The position numbers were made by a program, and so were the translations under genes. 64,000 nucleotides of DNA from assembly GCA_947178255.1 (NCBI GenBank), contig CAMWXP010000001.1, positions 1 through 64,000 on the forward strand. Direction: 5' to 3'. The stretch comes from an uncultured Clostridia bacterium (lineage in GTDB: Bacteria; Bacillota; Clostridia; Christensenellales; Pumilibacteraceae). This document shows positions 59,101 to 64,000 of this stretch, piece after piece. Positions within the stretch are counted from its first letter, which is position 1; each line of letters starts with the position of its first letter. Below the pieces are notes generated by a model. It was not told where the DNA came from. It searched no databases and saw only the letters and a program-made list of their open reading frames with translations.

Positions 59101-61334
59101 CCGTACGGCGATGTGTACCAGCCGGCAAAGGTGTAGCCGGTTCTTGCAAACCCGGTGCCGTCGGGAAGCTGCACTCTGTCGCCCAGTGCGTAATACTGAG
59201 TAGGCGCGTCGCCCTCGCCGCCGCGAAGATCGAACGTTACCGCTTCGGCCTTGACCTTAATCTGCGCCCAGCTCGACGCCTTGTTGGCGCCGTCGACAAA
59301 GTTGACGTAAATCGTGTTTTCGCCTGCTTGCGTGAGCGTGACGGGCAAACTGTTGGTGCCGTCAGTCACTTCGACCGCGGTCCCGTCGTTTACGCGAACG
59401 TTGTACTTGACCGCGCCGATAACGCGCCGCCAAGAAACGACGCCGGCGTTATATGTAAGACTGCTGTACAGCGCGTAGTAACGCGCGTCGACGGTGTCGC
59501 TCCACAGCGATGTCTTGTCTGCATTTTTTGCGAGAACGCGAATCTGATAGTCGCCGTTTGCTTCCCAGCTGATACCTTCGACCGTAGAAAGGTCGAGCGA
59601 GTTCGTTGCAGTCGAAACGGTCTGACTGGCGATATACACGTCGTAGCCCGTCGCGGCCGCGTCGCCGTCCCAGCTGAGCACTTCACCGACAATGCGGACG
59701 TTGCTCGGTGCGGCAAGCGAGGTCTTTTGAATAGCAAGCTCTGCGGGCGCAGGCGAATTGTAACCGTTGGTGTAAGGCGTGACCTTGACGGTTATCGTGC
59801 CGTTGCAGCCCTCGTATGTCTTGACCGACATGTGCGTAGTGTTGCCTACGTCGACGGTCACATTGTGCGAGTGTTGGTTATTTTCGCACGAAAGTTCGAC
59901 GGTGTAGCCCGCGGCGCCCTTTACGCTGTTCCACGCCACCGTCTCTTCGGCTTGATTGTAGCGCAAGCCCGTAACGTCGCCAAGCGGACGGGTGTAATAA
60001 TACGTTTCGGAAACCGACGAGGCTTTGCCCGCCGCGACCGCGGTCACGGTGAACTCGATGCCTTCCGATTTCATCATACAGTTGATAAAGTTGTAGCTGG
60101 TCGAATTACCGTTGTCTATCTGCGTGTGTTTGTGGTATTCGTCACCGCATTTTACATCGATAAGATATTTTTCGGCGCCTTCGACTGCATTGTAGATAAG
60201 CGTCGACGGCTCGACGACCGTAAACAGCGAAACGGGCGCAAGCGTTTTGTTGTCGTAATAACGAATAGCCGGATCGGAATTGTTGCTTGCGTCTCCGCTC
60301 GCGGCGACCGCCGTTACCGATATCACGTACTTGCCTTCCGCCAAGGCCGAAAAATCGATATCCATAGACGTAGGACCGTAGGAGTCGTCCTTGCGCACTT
60401 CGCTGCCGTCGGGGCCCGTCACGAGCACCTTGTACGCACTCGCATTGGCGTTACTGCCCCAGCTTATGCCGCCGGCCCTAACATCGACGACGGGCTGTGC
60501 GAGCTTGGCGGTAACTTCGTTGCTCTGCCACAGCGCGTAAAGCGTCGTGCTCGCGCTGAACACCGTGTCGGCTTCGAGCCTGTACGAAAGCGCCTTTGTC
60601 TTGCGGTCGGCGCTGTACGCCTTGACCCACCAGCCCGCAAAATTGTAGCCTTCGCGCGTCGGTGTGACTACGTTGTAGAGCTTTCCGCCGACGGTCTGCT
60701 TTGCCGCAACCGCGGGTGCGCCGTCATAGTCGAGATCGAATTTTATCTCGTATTCGGCACGACCGAATACCGGCTCCACCCAGCGCGCATACAGCGTAAT
60801 GTCGCTCTTGACAGGATTGGCTCCAAACACGAACGGCGAAGTATACTCTCGATCCGTGTACCAACCGATAAATACCATATTCCCGTTGACGGGATCGGCC
60901 GGTCTGGTCACGGTTTTACCGTTTATAACGCGCACCGACGAAACAGCCGTGCCGGCACCGGTATCAAACGACACAGTGTACACTATACGTTTGGTAAAGT
61001 TCCAAACACCCCGCCCGTCGCCCATATCGACGGCAAGGATATCGTCGTTGAGAGTCGCGTTGTACTTACCTATATCGAGATTTAACTCTAATTTAGCGCC
61101 GGATATAGTGTACGACCCAACGTAGTTGTTGTCGGTCATTACAAGCGTAGCAGTCGCACCCTTGCCGAGCGTAACAAGGTACTCCCCGTCGTCGGCGTCA
61201 TAGTAATAAACGCCGATTTCCGGACCTTCCGTGACGACAGGCGCCTCGGTTTTGTTACCGCAAGCAATCAACAGTCCGCTCAACGCGGCGACGACCGCAA
61301 GTAACATACCGTACAGCAATTTGAACCTTTTCAT
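50115..61334 (-). CDS. Giant BspA-like leucine-rich-repeat lipoprotein
   Basis: A 3739-residue secreted lipoprotein, encoded by 11.2 kb in one frame. Order: signal peptide with lipobox LIAC (Cys25); InlB-type repeats (FIGWYTDREYT, NFAGWWVKAYS); several fibronectin-III-like domains (about 270-700, with recurring W.....A..Y.V pattern); further InlB repeats (TFAGWYTSPYG); then over 2700 residues of LRR_5/BspA units (FxGCTxLxxVTIPxxV), on the order of one hundred; and an acidic Pro/Glu tail (PEPEEPEEGEEP) ending WGYTRP. ATG at 61334 was chosen as it gives the signal peptide and has AGGGG 9 nt upstream. It likely acts as a long adhesin or scaffold. Confidence 0.9.
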   Translation of the reverse strand: MKRFKLLYGMLLAVVAALSGLLIACGNKTEAPVVTEGPEIGVYYYDADDGEYLVTLGKGATATLVMTDNNYVGSYTISGAKLELNLDIGKYNATLNDDILAVDMGDGRGVWNFTKRIVYTVSFDTGAGTAVSSVRVINGKTVTRPADPVNGNMVFIGWYTDREYTSPFVFGANPVKSDITLYARWVEPVFGRAEYEIKFDLDYDGAPAVAAKQTVGGKLYNVVTPTREGYNFAGWWVKAYSADRKTKALSYRLEADTVFSASTTLYALWQSNEVTAKLAQPVVDVRAGGISWGSNANASAYKVLVTGPDGSEVRKDDSYGPTSMDIDFSALAEGKYVISVTAVAASGDASNNSDPAIRYYDNKTLAPVSLFTVVEPSTLIYNAVEGAEKYLIDVKCGDEYHKHTQIDNGNSTSYNFINCMMKSEGIEFTVTAVAAGKASSVSETYYYTRPLGDVTGLRYNQAEETVAWNSVKGAAGYTVELSCENNQHSHNVTVDVGNTTHMSVKTYEGCNGTITVKVTPYTNGYNSPAPAELAIQKTSLAAPSNVRIVGEVLSWDGDAAATGYDVYIASQTVSTATNSLDLSTVEGISWEANGDYQIRVLAKNADKTSLWSDTVDARYYALYSSLTYNAGVVSWRRVIGAVKYNVRVNDGTAVEVTDGTNSLPVTLTQAGENTIYVNFVDGANKASSWAQIKVKAEAVTFDLRGGEGDAPTQYYALGDRVQLPDGTGFARTGYTFAGWYTSPYGADGFGARYTDTYFGNIGGLVLYANWSPKTYDITFENGDLPAGSEKGKVTYRRPFQWPIPTNDDTSLVFAGWYSDSEGLEVRYTDETGKSISDWGISRNMTVYACWNSIFSFEKLTNGTYRISKNTQYWTQHAPADLTIPATYREPGTTRYIKVTEIGSASFTSSTMLKTVRIPNSIKYVDTNGFNSSTNIEQFIVYDVEGTVLPEYSSHEGVLYHDVLDDFGNITSKALWIYPRGKADAEYKIQAGTTVLPYRSLYYAKATKIIIPTSVVRIEGQAIYLCSSLTDIEFEDGGEVTEDSNVKALVIENQAFYSLSKLERIKIPARLSSFNPEMIVSCNSFKTIEVEANSKKYGAVDGFLTDAAKTTILYCPIKAVVGKLELPTGITIIGERAFVSNTQITSVELPYYAVEIRDYAFNKCTNLTTVSFKSDVVDPFDMKIGAHAFEGCTKLATFDSSNGNVVEIGEYAFAGCNALTKFEIPETLTKLGEYAFNKCTGLTEIFIPATLAEVEQYAFAGCTKLDTIKFGELKDGKTAALAIGDFAFNGCTALIEIDLPEYVCEIGEAVFGGCTKLAEITVDENNEHFETYLGVLFTKGFEEMLFYPLGRTGEFTLPDQVKVLSAQLFKGNTSLTAIVIGKNVKSIGDEAFMNCTALTTVTFENESAIELGEKVFEGCTGLTTVTLNDYITKIPDRMFYNDKAITEIVMPQYVTEIGDYAFYYLEKIEEITIPATVHRIGYGAFYYCKALDKVTFDEPPANVDEDSDIDYATTLNFGRYADVTTSSTNDQSTNIFANCGITEINIPARMTEIPHAMFLSCTLLEEINIPNTVNKIGAKAFSGCTSLQRVIFEGGNLANTLTVYDTCTTSNPTASSGAFYNCSQLYSINLPERIETIPQFMFYNCRGLTSITIPKSVKNKTNDNGEITVYAIQNSAFYNCMGLVTVTFAEDNTNEITIGPSAFYSCSKLQTVNLPKGLTYIKKFDDNGNDISDYYDVFAADAFTYCSALNAINIKEGGKYYTDDGIIYYHDVITDEDGEVTDEIREVIICPQSRTKAVVIPYNVTSINARAFTTCYNITSFSFQPTPEGETEVDLKINDASNDADAVARKSGAFNWFIGITMLSLPDRLTYIGDYAFYDCSMLHTLTIGENSRLAHVGKYAFGKCSGLNIIRVPATVKEIGASAFDGCTRITEFTFADGSQLTKIGDRAFAQTNFTEIVIPNTVKTLGSALFDGSSLTTITLPSSLSELDVATFAGCDNIQSISLTGNTKYYIEDSVIYNAAKTELMLYPANKNAESYVVLEGVTTIDAGAFAGNTYLKSVTVPNTVETIGAGAFYGCTNLQTVYFTPDNANAAGKLDVGGTSDTQGVFQGCSSLKTVNLPERTTRLGLNAFADCANLTALTIHKDAQLQAINAGVFSNAGGGTLTLPVAVSTIGENAFTGSLFTQVVMTNVTTINKNAFNGSGIASVILPATVATIGESAFANCAELTSVEIKLNTNKNLSITTTTTTTQNDTNGLKGTFANCPKLKTAIIATNGVLPYHMFYKCNALEELTINGSGSIQGYLCGTGTTTTVYYPNTTTPGSTSSASVQIGIQGLKKVAIDNTITSIGSYAFVGCSNLGSHNPETCVDENCAGDSAHGFTIVDTGKDDALKTIGTYAFQSTAIKSFVIPSSVTSLGSYAFRFNTALTSVTIPTKSFAEIPTYEFFGCTSLSTVTFVDKGVNAERKLVTIASSAFFNCTSLKSFDLTGFTSLKDYAFEYSGLTSIVIPDTITSSTSDTMTYYIFANCKDLTSVTIPTNGSAFIGKCTFQNCTSLDTVTFTGDGSVLTTIGTQAFEGCTALTNIILPEGLTTINANAFLNSGIKNIKLSSTIETIASTAFLGCKQLNVTVADGNASFTVSSDMKSLLSKDGKTLVQYIGNDTQYTIPEGVEVIGDYAFQNCESLEKITFTDTVKSIGQYAFRYCTSLGELTLPDLETLGQYAFANSGVTEVTIAGLPDAVGNYLFSECENLETVTFTGGAKTIGQYMFNKDASLQTIVFANDIETIGINAFAACAQLGNFTIPASVKTINDGAFMDCTTITSVNIPATVESLGKGAFAGCTSLETVTFAQSSDKLVIISGTAATANSNTRGTFAFCTSLESINLSTRPIYNSATATTITVPNHMFNGCTALSTVTLHSNTAEIGSNSFQNCLSLGRVALPSNVTVINSYAFNNTALSVMTLPEGMLTIATYAFMDCKLLESITIPGTVKTINSAAFAGCELLETVTFEADDGVTGLGFAGGTTALSFAPTGSLTGRGVFGGCESLKSIDLSTRCKIYNSPTLTTVGYTNYVATYLFSDCTSLTSVTLPSGIVSIGTGSFFNTGLTSFTLDGTVNQIGNAAFANCSDLETVTVTPSDTKLGIAAGSNITTIGSLGAFYNCTSLKSIELGNRPHLYNTVTGTNKYVPAYLFYNCTSLQHVTLPDEITHIYGGAFYNCKSLEHIDLPTSLTEIYMEAFRGSGLVELNLPDTVTRIMQGAFRDCDKLESVHLSTALKLVPKYVFMDCTSLQSLYVPAGITYFGNACFAGCSALETITFEENASPLGFAQGLGPEGEDRGVFADCTSLTSVDLSPINVRRMWFTTYTMSYTTYNVGYSYTINSAMPEYMFHGCTNLESVVLSNVMWFGGGYSGDKTRDDQTFGGCVNLKNVTWPTDVDFRLGDSSFENCGFETLTLPSNLAGMGSDVFAGNKNLTKLIVEPNLVCTYVRGFADCENLVEVELPDSHTGIDYRAFQNCVKLTTINMPEKLEYLSSNALQNTALESVTIPAGVSVYSDVFADCKQLESVTIEGKLDNLGWNVFQNCTALTSVTLEEGFDDVMNYMFAGCTSLASITLPSTVEYISSHAFDGCTSLASIEIPASVGYIGEFAFAGCTSLTSIVIPETVTEIRDYAFDGWTSSQTINIETRTQAPDDWSEYWNYNSKQVDVTPEPEEPEEGEEPVAPDPVYETRPDGVIAANIVWGYTRP

Positions 61335-61374
61335 AATATAATCCCCTGAAAGATTGTTACAAATTCGCACAAAA

Positions 61375-61404
61375 AAGGCGTGCAATAATAATTGCGACGC
61401 CTTT
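61375..61404 (-). promoter_or_regulatory. 5'-leader terminator-like stem-loop of the giant LRR gene
   Basis: AAGGCGUCGCAAU pairs with AUUGCACGCCUU (12 bp, one bulged C), followed by UUUUUU. Preceded by CGAC as at 49812-49844, so the 16-nt stretch CGACAAAGGCGUCGCA is identical in both leaders. The ribosome site of the gene lies 30 nt further on. Confidence 0.78.
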
Positions 61405-61416
61405 GTCGATTACGTA

Positions 61417-61446
61417 ATTATACCACACACATATATTATATGTCAA
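61417..61446 (-). promoter_or_regulatory. Promoter of the giant LRR gene
   Basis: TTGACA (61441-61446), 18-nt spacer, TATAAT (61417-61422), minus strand: the same layout as at 49861-49890. Nothing else is seen in 61447-61616. Confidence 0.85.
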
Positions 61447-61616
61447 CTAATTTTAGAAGCATGCTCATATATTTTCACTCCCAGTTTTTTGACACATTTT
61501 TTGATAGCGAGTTTATAACCAAAAGTAGTTGGCGCAAAGAAGTTTACGAAATAAATTCGCTCAACAACTCAACGGTCATATAAACCTATTATGTACCGAA
61601 AAAGAGATTCGTGAAA

Positions 61617-62531
61617 TCAGTCTATTAGTTTTTCCCAAGATACAATGGAATTTGGCAATATAGTTTTATATTCATTATAAAATTCAGTCAACTCTTGTCG
61701 TGTTATTTGAATAATATTTGCCAGATTTGTGTTGTAGCAATATTCTGCATAAAGATACACTTTATATCCTGCTTCTACGTACTCTTTATAATTTTCCCCG
61801 TCCAAACTAAAATGCCCACTCTTGACTTGAACGACTGCTTTCAACGGGTTGGCTTTATCTCTGGAAAATAAAATGCATTCAATATTAGGAGTCGTTGATT
61901 TTTGAGCAATAGAATTGGAAGATACGTAATAGTTTTTCTTGACTTGCAAATAAGTTATCACAAGTTCTTCCATTTCTTCCGGGGGCAAATTGTCAATTAT
62001 ATCACCTTGTATAGGTTCTAAATTATAATACTGTTTACCGGAACATTTATTAAAAATATACTTGGAATAATTAACTATATCATTGCTGAAATTAGTCTGT
62101 ACTATGCCTCCACGAGCTTTATTAAATGATCTTAATAATTGTCCCGCAATAGAAAAACCGACACAGTAGGCTTCAACAGGAATTTGTGCCCCCAAATCCC
62201 ATGTGGTATTGTAATAATCCACGTTTGCAACATCTAACGCACGGCATATCCAATATTCTCCCGTGCGAGAATCACGAGTCCAAAACAAATCATCTTTTTT
62301 TGCCGACCAAAATACGTTTAACGCCGGATTTATTCTACGAGTTGTTTCTTTTACACAATTCCACAAATCATCAAAATTACGTATTTTATCTTTACAGGCT
62401 TCTCTTATGCGACTCCACCCAATAACAACAAATTGTTTTTGTGCGTTATCTAAACAATATTGCAACAATCCGTTTCTATCGTCACCAGACGGTTTAATAT
62501 GAATTCTTGTTACATTTATAGTGTTGTCCAT
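61617..62531 (-). CDS. Hypothetical protein with PD-(D/E)XK-like nuclease pattern
   Basis: A 304-residue protein. Near the C-terminus PNIECILFSRDKANPLKAVV is followed by QVKSG, an acid ... Q-x-K pattern in the right strand order for a PD-(D/E)XK nuclease core. The N-terminal half has many aromatics (GWSRIREAC, NVFWSAKKDDLFW), a possible ligand or DNA-reading domain. The coding DNA is AT-rich relative to the flanks. It starts directly after the stop codon of the 119-aa gene, so both are one cassette. Defence or restriction is plausible; no exact family recognised. Confidence 0.6.
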   Translation of the reverse strand: MDNTINVTRIHIKPSGDDRNGLLQYCLDNAQKQFVVIGWSRIREACKDKIRNFDDLWNCVKETTRRINPALNVFWSAKKDDLFWTRDSRTGEYWICRALDVANVDYYNTTWDLGAQIPVEAYCVGFSIAGQLLRSFNKARGGIVQTNFSNDIVNYSKYIFNKCSGKQYYNLEPIQGDIIDNLPPEEMEELVITYLQVKKNYYVSSNSIAQKSTTPNIECILFSRDKANPLKAVVQVKSGHFSLDGENYKEYVEAGYKVYLYAEYCYNTNLANIIQITRQELTEFYNEYKTILPNSIVSWEKLID

Positions 62532-62876
62532 TTATTCTCCTCGTAAAGCAGATATATATTGTTTTGTTTCGTTCGCAGTACTATCTAATCCTTTCGATGT
62601 ACACCAATTCCGCCCGAGCATAAACGTATCGAAGTCAAACAAGTCACCGGAAAGCTCTCGCGTATAGTTTATAATACAAACCTCGTCGGTCGCATCTTTC
62701 ATCCCGCACTCCTGCGCGCAAAATCTTTCAAAATCTTCAAACGCTTTTATCATCAAAAGTCGGTGCGGATGATTGCCGATTTCCGTATGAAATTTCTTTG
62801 TTCTGTCTTCCGATATCGCAGATATTTCGGTAATTTTTCTTTTATCGAGTGATTTCACTAAAACGAATACTCTCAT
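62532..62876 (-). CDS. Small partner of the nuclease-like gene
   Basis: A 114-residue soluble protein starting MRVFVLVKSLDKRKITEISA. No family recognised. ATG at 62876 has GAGGTC 8 nt upstream. It is the first gene of the cassette, with a consensus promoter and a palindrome TGTACCGAAAATGGTACA just downstream, as often seen when the first product, or a complex of both, represses the operon. Confidence 0.6.
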   Translation of the reverse strand: MRVFVLVKSLDKRKITEISAISEDRTKKFHTEIGNHPHRLLMIKAFEDFERFCAQECGMKDATDEVCIINYTRELSGDLFDFDTFMLGRNWCTSKGLDSTANETKQYISALRGE

Positions 62877-62909
62877 GTTTTGACCTCGCAAATAGTATAG
62901 AATAGTTTT

Positions 62910-62927
62910 TGTACCGAAAATGGTACA
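62910..62927. promoter_or_regulatory. Operator-like palindrome of the two-gene cassette
   Basis: TGTACC-6-GGTACA, perfect 6-bp arms, centred about 15 nt after the -10 box and before the first gene. Confidence 0.6.
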
Positions 62928-62930
62928 TAC

Positions 62931-62959
62931 ATTATAATGAAATTTGACGCTCTCGTCAA
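62931..62959 (-). promoter_or_regulatory. Promoter of the two-gene cassette
   Basis: TTGACG (62954-62959), 17-nt spacer, TATAAT (62931-62936), minus strand. Confidence 0.75.
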
Positions 62960-63230
62960 CGCTTGTACCTTATAACAGTGCAATTCGGACGGAAAACGGC
63001 TATTCATCCCCAAACCGCAAAAAGTCGGCCGATAAAAAACTACTTATCGACCAACTTAACTGGTACACCCGACAAGATTGTGCGCGGACTGCGCGCACGG
63101 GCTTCGGCTACGCCGAGCGCCTAGCGAACTGCGTGCCGAATGTCTTTACTTTTTGCAATACAAGCTATTCTATTTATTGTTTTCTTTTAACAATATTTCG
63201 CACGGCACGCTACTCATTATGGGAGTATTC
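62960..63230. other. Non-coding region with a tRNA 3'-end fragment
   Basis: No gene. At 63061-63079 it holds TGGTACACCCGACAAGATT, identical to the 3' end of tRNA-Arg at 63268-63286, followed at once by a hairpin GTGCGCG-GACTG-CGCGCAC (63080-63098). This resembles an attachment-site remnant. Confidence 0.7.
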
Positions 63231-63270
63231 CACCAAAACAGCCCCCGCGCTGCGGAGGCTGTTTTGGTGG
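63231..63270 (-). terminator. Hairpin at the 3' end of tRNA-Arg
   Basis: Stem CACCAAAACAGCC/GGCTGTTTTGGTG with a 14-nt loop. It overlaps the encoded CCA end of the tRNA, so it may act in transcript ending or processing rather than as a simple terminator. Confidence 0.5.
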
Positions 63271-63344
63271 TACACCCGACAAGATTCGAACTTGCGACCC
63301 TCAGAATCGGAATCTGATACTCTATCCAACTGAGCTACGGGTGC
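63268..63344 (-). tRNA. tRNA-Arg (anticodon CCG)
   Basis: 77 nt with encoded CCA. The acceptor GCACCCG pairs with CGGGTGT (first pair G-U), D-arm AGCTCAGTTGGATAGAG, anticodon stem TCAGA/TCTGA around the loop TTCCGAT (anticodon CCG, reads CGG), and T-loop GTTCGAATC. Partial copies of its 3' end (63061-63079) and 5' end (63407-63417) lie nearby. Confidence 0.93.
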
Positions 63345-63470
63345 GTATAACTTATTTACTTTTAACTATGGCGTCGGCATAATCGTCATCCGACACTGAC
63401 AACTATGCTACGGGTGCTAACTTATTTAATTATTTGCTGTGGCGGTGTTAGCACAATCGTCCCTGACACA
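63334..63470 (-). repeat. Degenerate tandem repeat beginning with the tRNA 5' end
   Basis: Two units of about 65-75 bp (63334-63406 and 63407-63470), each starting on the plus strand with GCTACGGGTGC (the tRNA 5' end) and ending with GACACAGACAACTAT or GACACTGACAACTAT. A third weak start, GGTGC, lies near 63483. They look like decayed duplications of the tRNA 5' end and its upstream region. Confidence 0.65.
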
Positions 63471-63524
63471 GACAACTATGACTGGTGCGGATGGTTGGTT
63501 GCGTTATAGCGACTTGCGACCTTG

Positions 63525-64000
63525 TTAATCTTCTTTGGAACCAAAATTCGGAATTTGGGGCAAGTAGCTTTCGCTAATGTAAACATTTCTGTACCCGTAC
63601 TGTCCAAGACCCAATAAAACATTCTCCGACACATCTAAAGTGATAACTTCATCTGTTGGTACATTACTCATTTGCATATCGGCCGCATCGAATTCAACCG
63701 AATCGTAAAAACAGGTGACGCGAGTTTTGTGCGCGTCTGAAAATACATACTTTAAATTAAGGGTGTAAGAATAAACATTGTTTGTTCCGGAGTAGTCGAA
63801 CACATAACATACATGATATTTAGCCGTGCCGTTTTCGGCAAAAACCAAATAACTCTGCTGTGCGGCGGGTTTACGCACATCGTCTTGCGGAATATACTTT
63901 GTACCGTACTTTAACGGGGTTTCGACACTGACACTGTTAGCGGTTGTATCACCGCTATTATTCTTGCCCGACGGCGTTGTAGTATTGTTTCCACACCCTA
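63525..64000 (-). CDS. Lipoprotein, partial (N-terminus outside window)
   Basis: The last 158 codons of a secreted lipoprotein; the frame stays open to the window edge. The first visible residues GCGNNTTTPSGKN look like a lipobox Cys followed by the usual Asn/Thr/Ser linker, so only the signal peptide is missing. The rest is a beta-rich domain (YLVFAENGTAKYHVCYVFDY ... VTCFYDSVEFD). A GTG at 63876-63878 gives a shorter frame but cuts into the linker. Function unknown. Confidence 0.75.
   Translation of the reverse strand, partial: GCGNNTTTPSGKNNSGDTTANSVSVETPLKYGTKYIPQDDVRKPAAQQSYLVFAENGTAKYHVCYVFDYSGTNNVYSYTLNLKYVFSDAHKTRVTCFYDSVEFDAADMQMSNVPTDEVITLDVSENVLLGLGQYGYRNVYISESYLPQIPNFGSKED

Noticed and set aside
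55866-61085. Long plus-strand open frames (for example 530 and 585 codons) opposite the giant LRR gene
   Set aside because: They lie antisense to a clear protein with signal peptide and domains; the frames are open because of the codon bias of the repeated gene. No ribosome sites or recognisable domains. The same holds for long antisense frames opposite 29557-31269 and 41706-44405.
61392-61583. 63-codon plus-strand frame
   Set aside because: It starts within the leader hairpin of the giant LRR gene, has no ribosome site and no recognisable domain.

Overview
The window looks like chromosome from an uncultured, Gram-positive-type Clostridia. This is an inference from several signs: four lipoproteins with Firmicutes-type signal peptides, BspA-like leucine-rich-repeat and InlB-type repeat surface proteins, near-consensus TTGACA/TATAAT promoters, strong GGAGG ribosome sites and a one-piece tmRNA. 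Nothing here fixes the genus. Most genes lie on the minus strand.

Layout. 1-11.1 kb: housekeeping and small operons (partial asnS, a Cys-rich/XRE pair bracketed by a perfect 32-bp inverted repeat, a TspO-like gene, a predicted ~150-nt small RNA, a Sel1-repeat membrane protein, a serine dehydratase-YitT operon, a lipoprotein, three hypothetical genes, a Pnkp-like kinase). 11.3-14.0 kb: an AT-rich plus-strand insert with AbiH, a HEPN-like partner and an MBL hydrolase. 14.05 to about 25.7 kb: a putative integrative element with a large serine recombinase, an XRE repressor, a DUF6291-like replication gene, small genes, an orphan 949-aa phage tail/baseplate-like protein, about 1 kb of non-coding DNA carrying a degenerate palindromic repeat array, and a second regulatory module with an HTH protein, twin operators and a catalytically dead S24 domain. 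It ends beside the tmRNA gene at 25740-26126. 26.2-28.9 kb: a TetR/Sir2/HAD/HAD operon with a predicted leaderless first gene. 29.0-32.9 kb: an isolated module of a soluble VirD4-like ATPase, an FtsK-gamma-like winged-helix protein and a degenerate AAA+/Sel1-like protein, with no other conjugation genes. 33.1-34.1 kb: an SGNH hydrolase and a Cys-containing HTH regulator.

34.3-61.3 kb is a surface-protein region: a 1430-aa InlB-repeat lipoprotein, then a MoxR/DUF58/VWA/VWA operon whose first gene has a DUF4175-like N-terminus and a Gly-Pro-Asp tail and whose last gene is a 905-aa LRR lipoprotein, and finally a 3739-aa LRR lipoprotein. Three transcripts here have a strong promoter followed at once by a 5'-terminal stem-loop sharing an ACAAAGG(C/U)GUC motif, which suggests common post-transcriptional control. 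61.6-64 kb: a two-gene cassette with a PD-(D/E)XK-like protein, tRNA-Arg(CCG) with scars of earlier events at both ends, and a partial lipoprotein.

The best candidates for undescribed biology are the VirD4/wHTH/AAA module, the palindromic repeat array in the integrative element, the shared 5'-leader structures, the predicted small RNA at 2.5 kb, and the two cassettes AbiH-HEPN and 61.6-62.9 kb.
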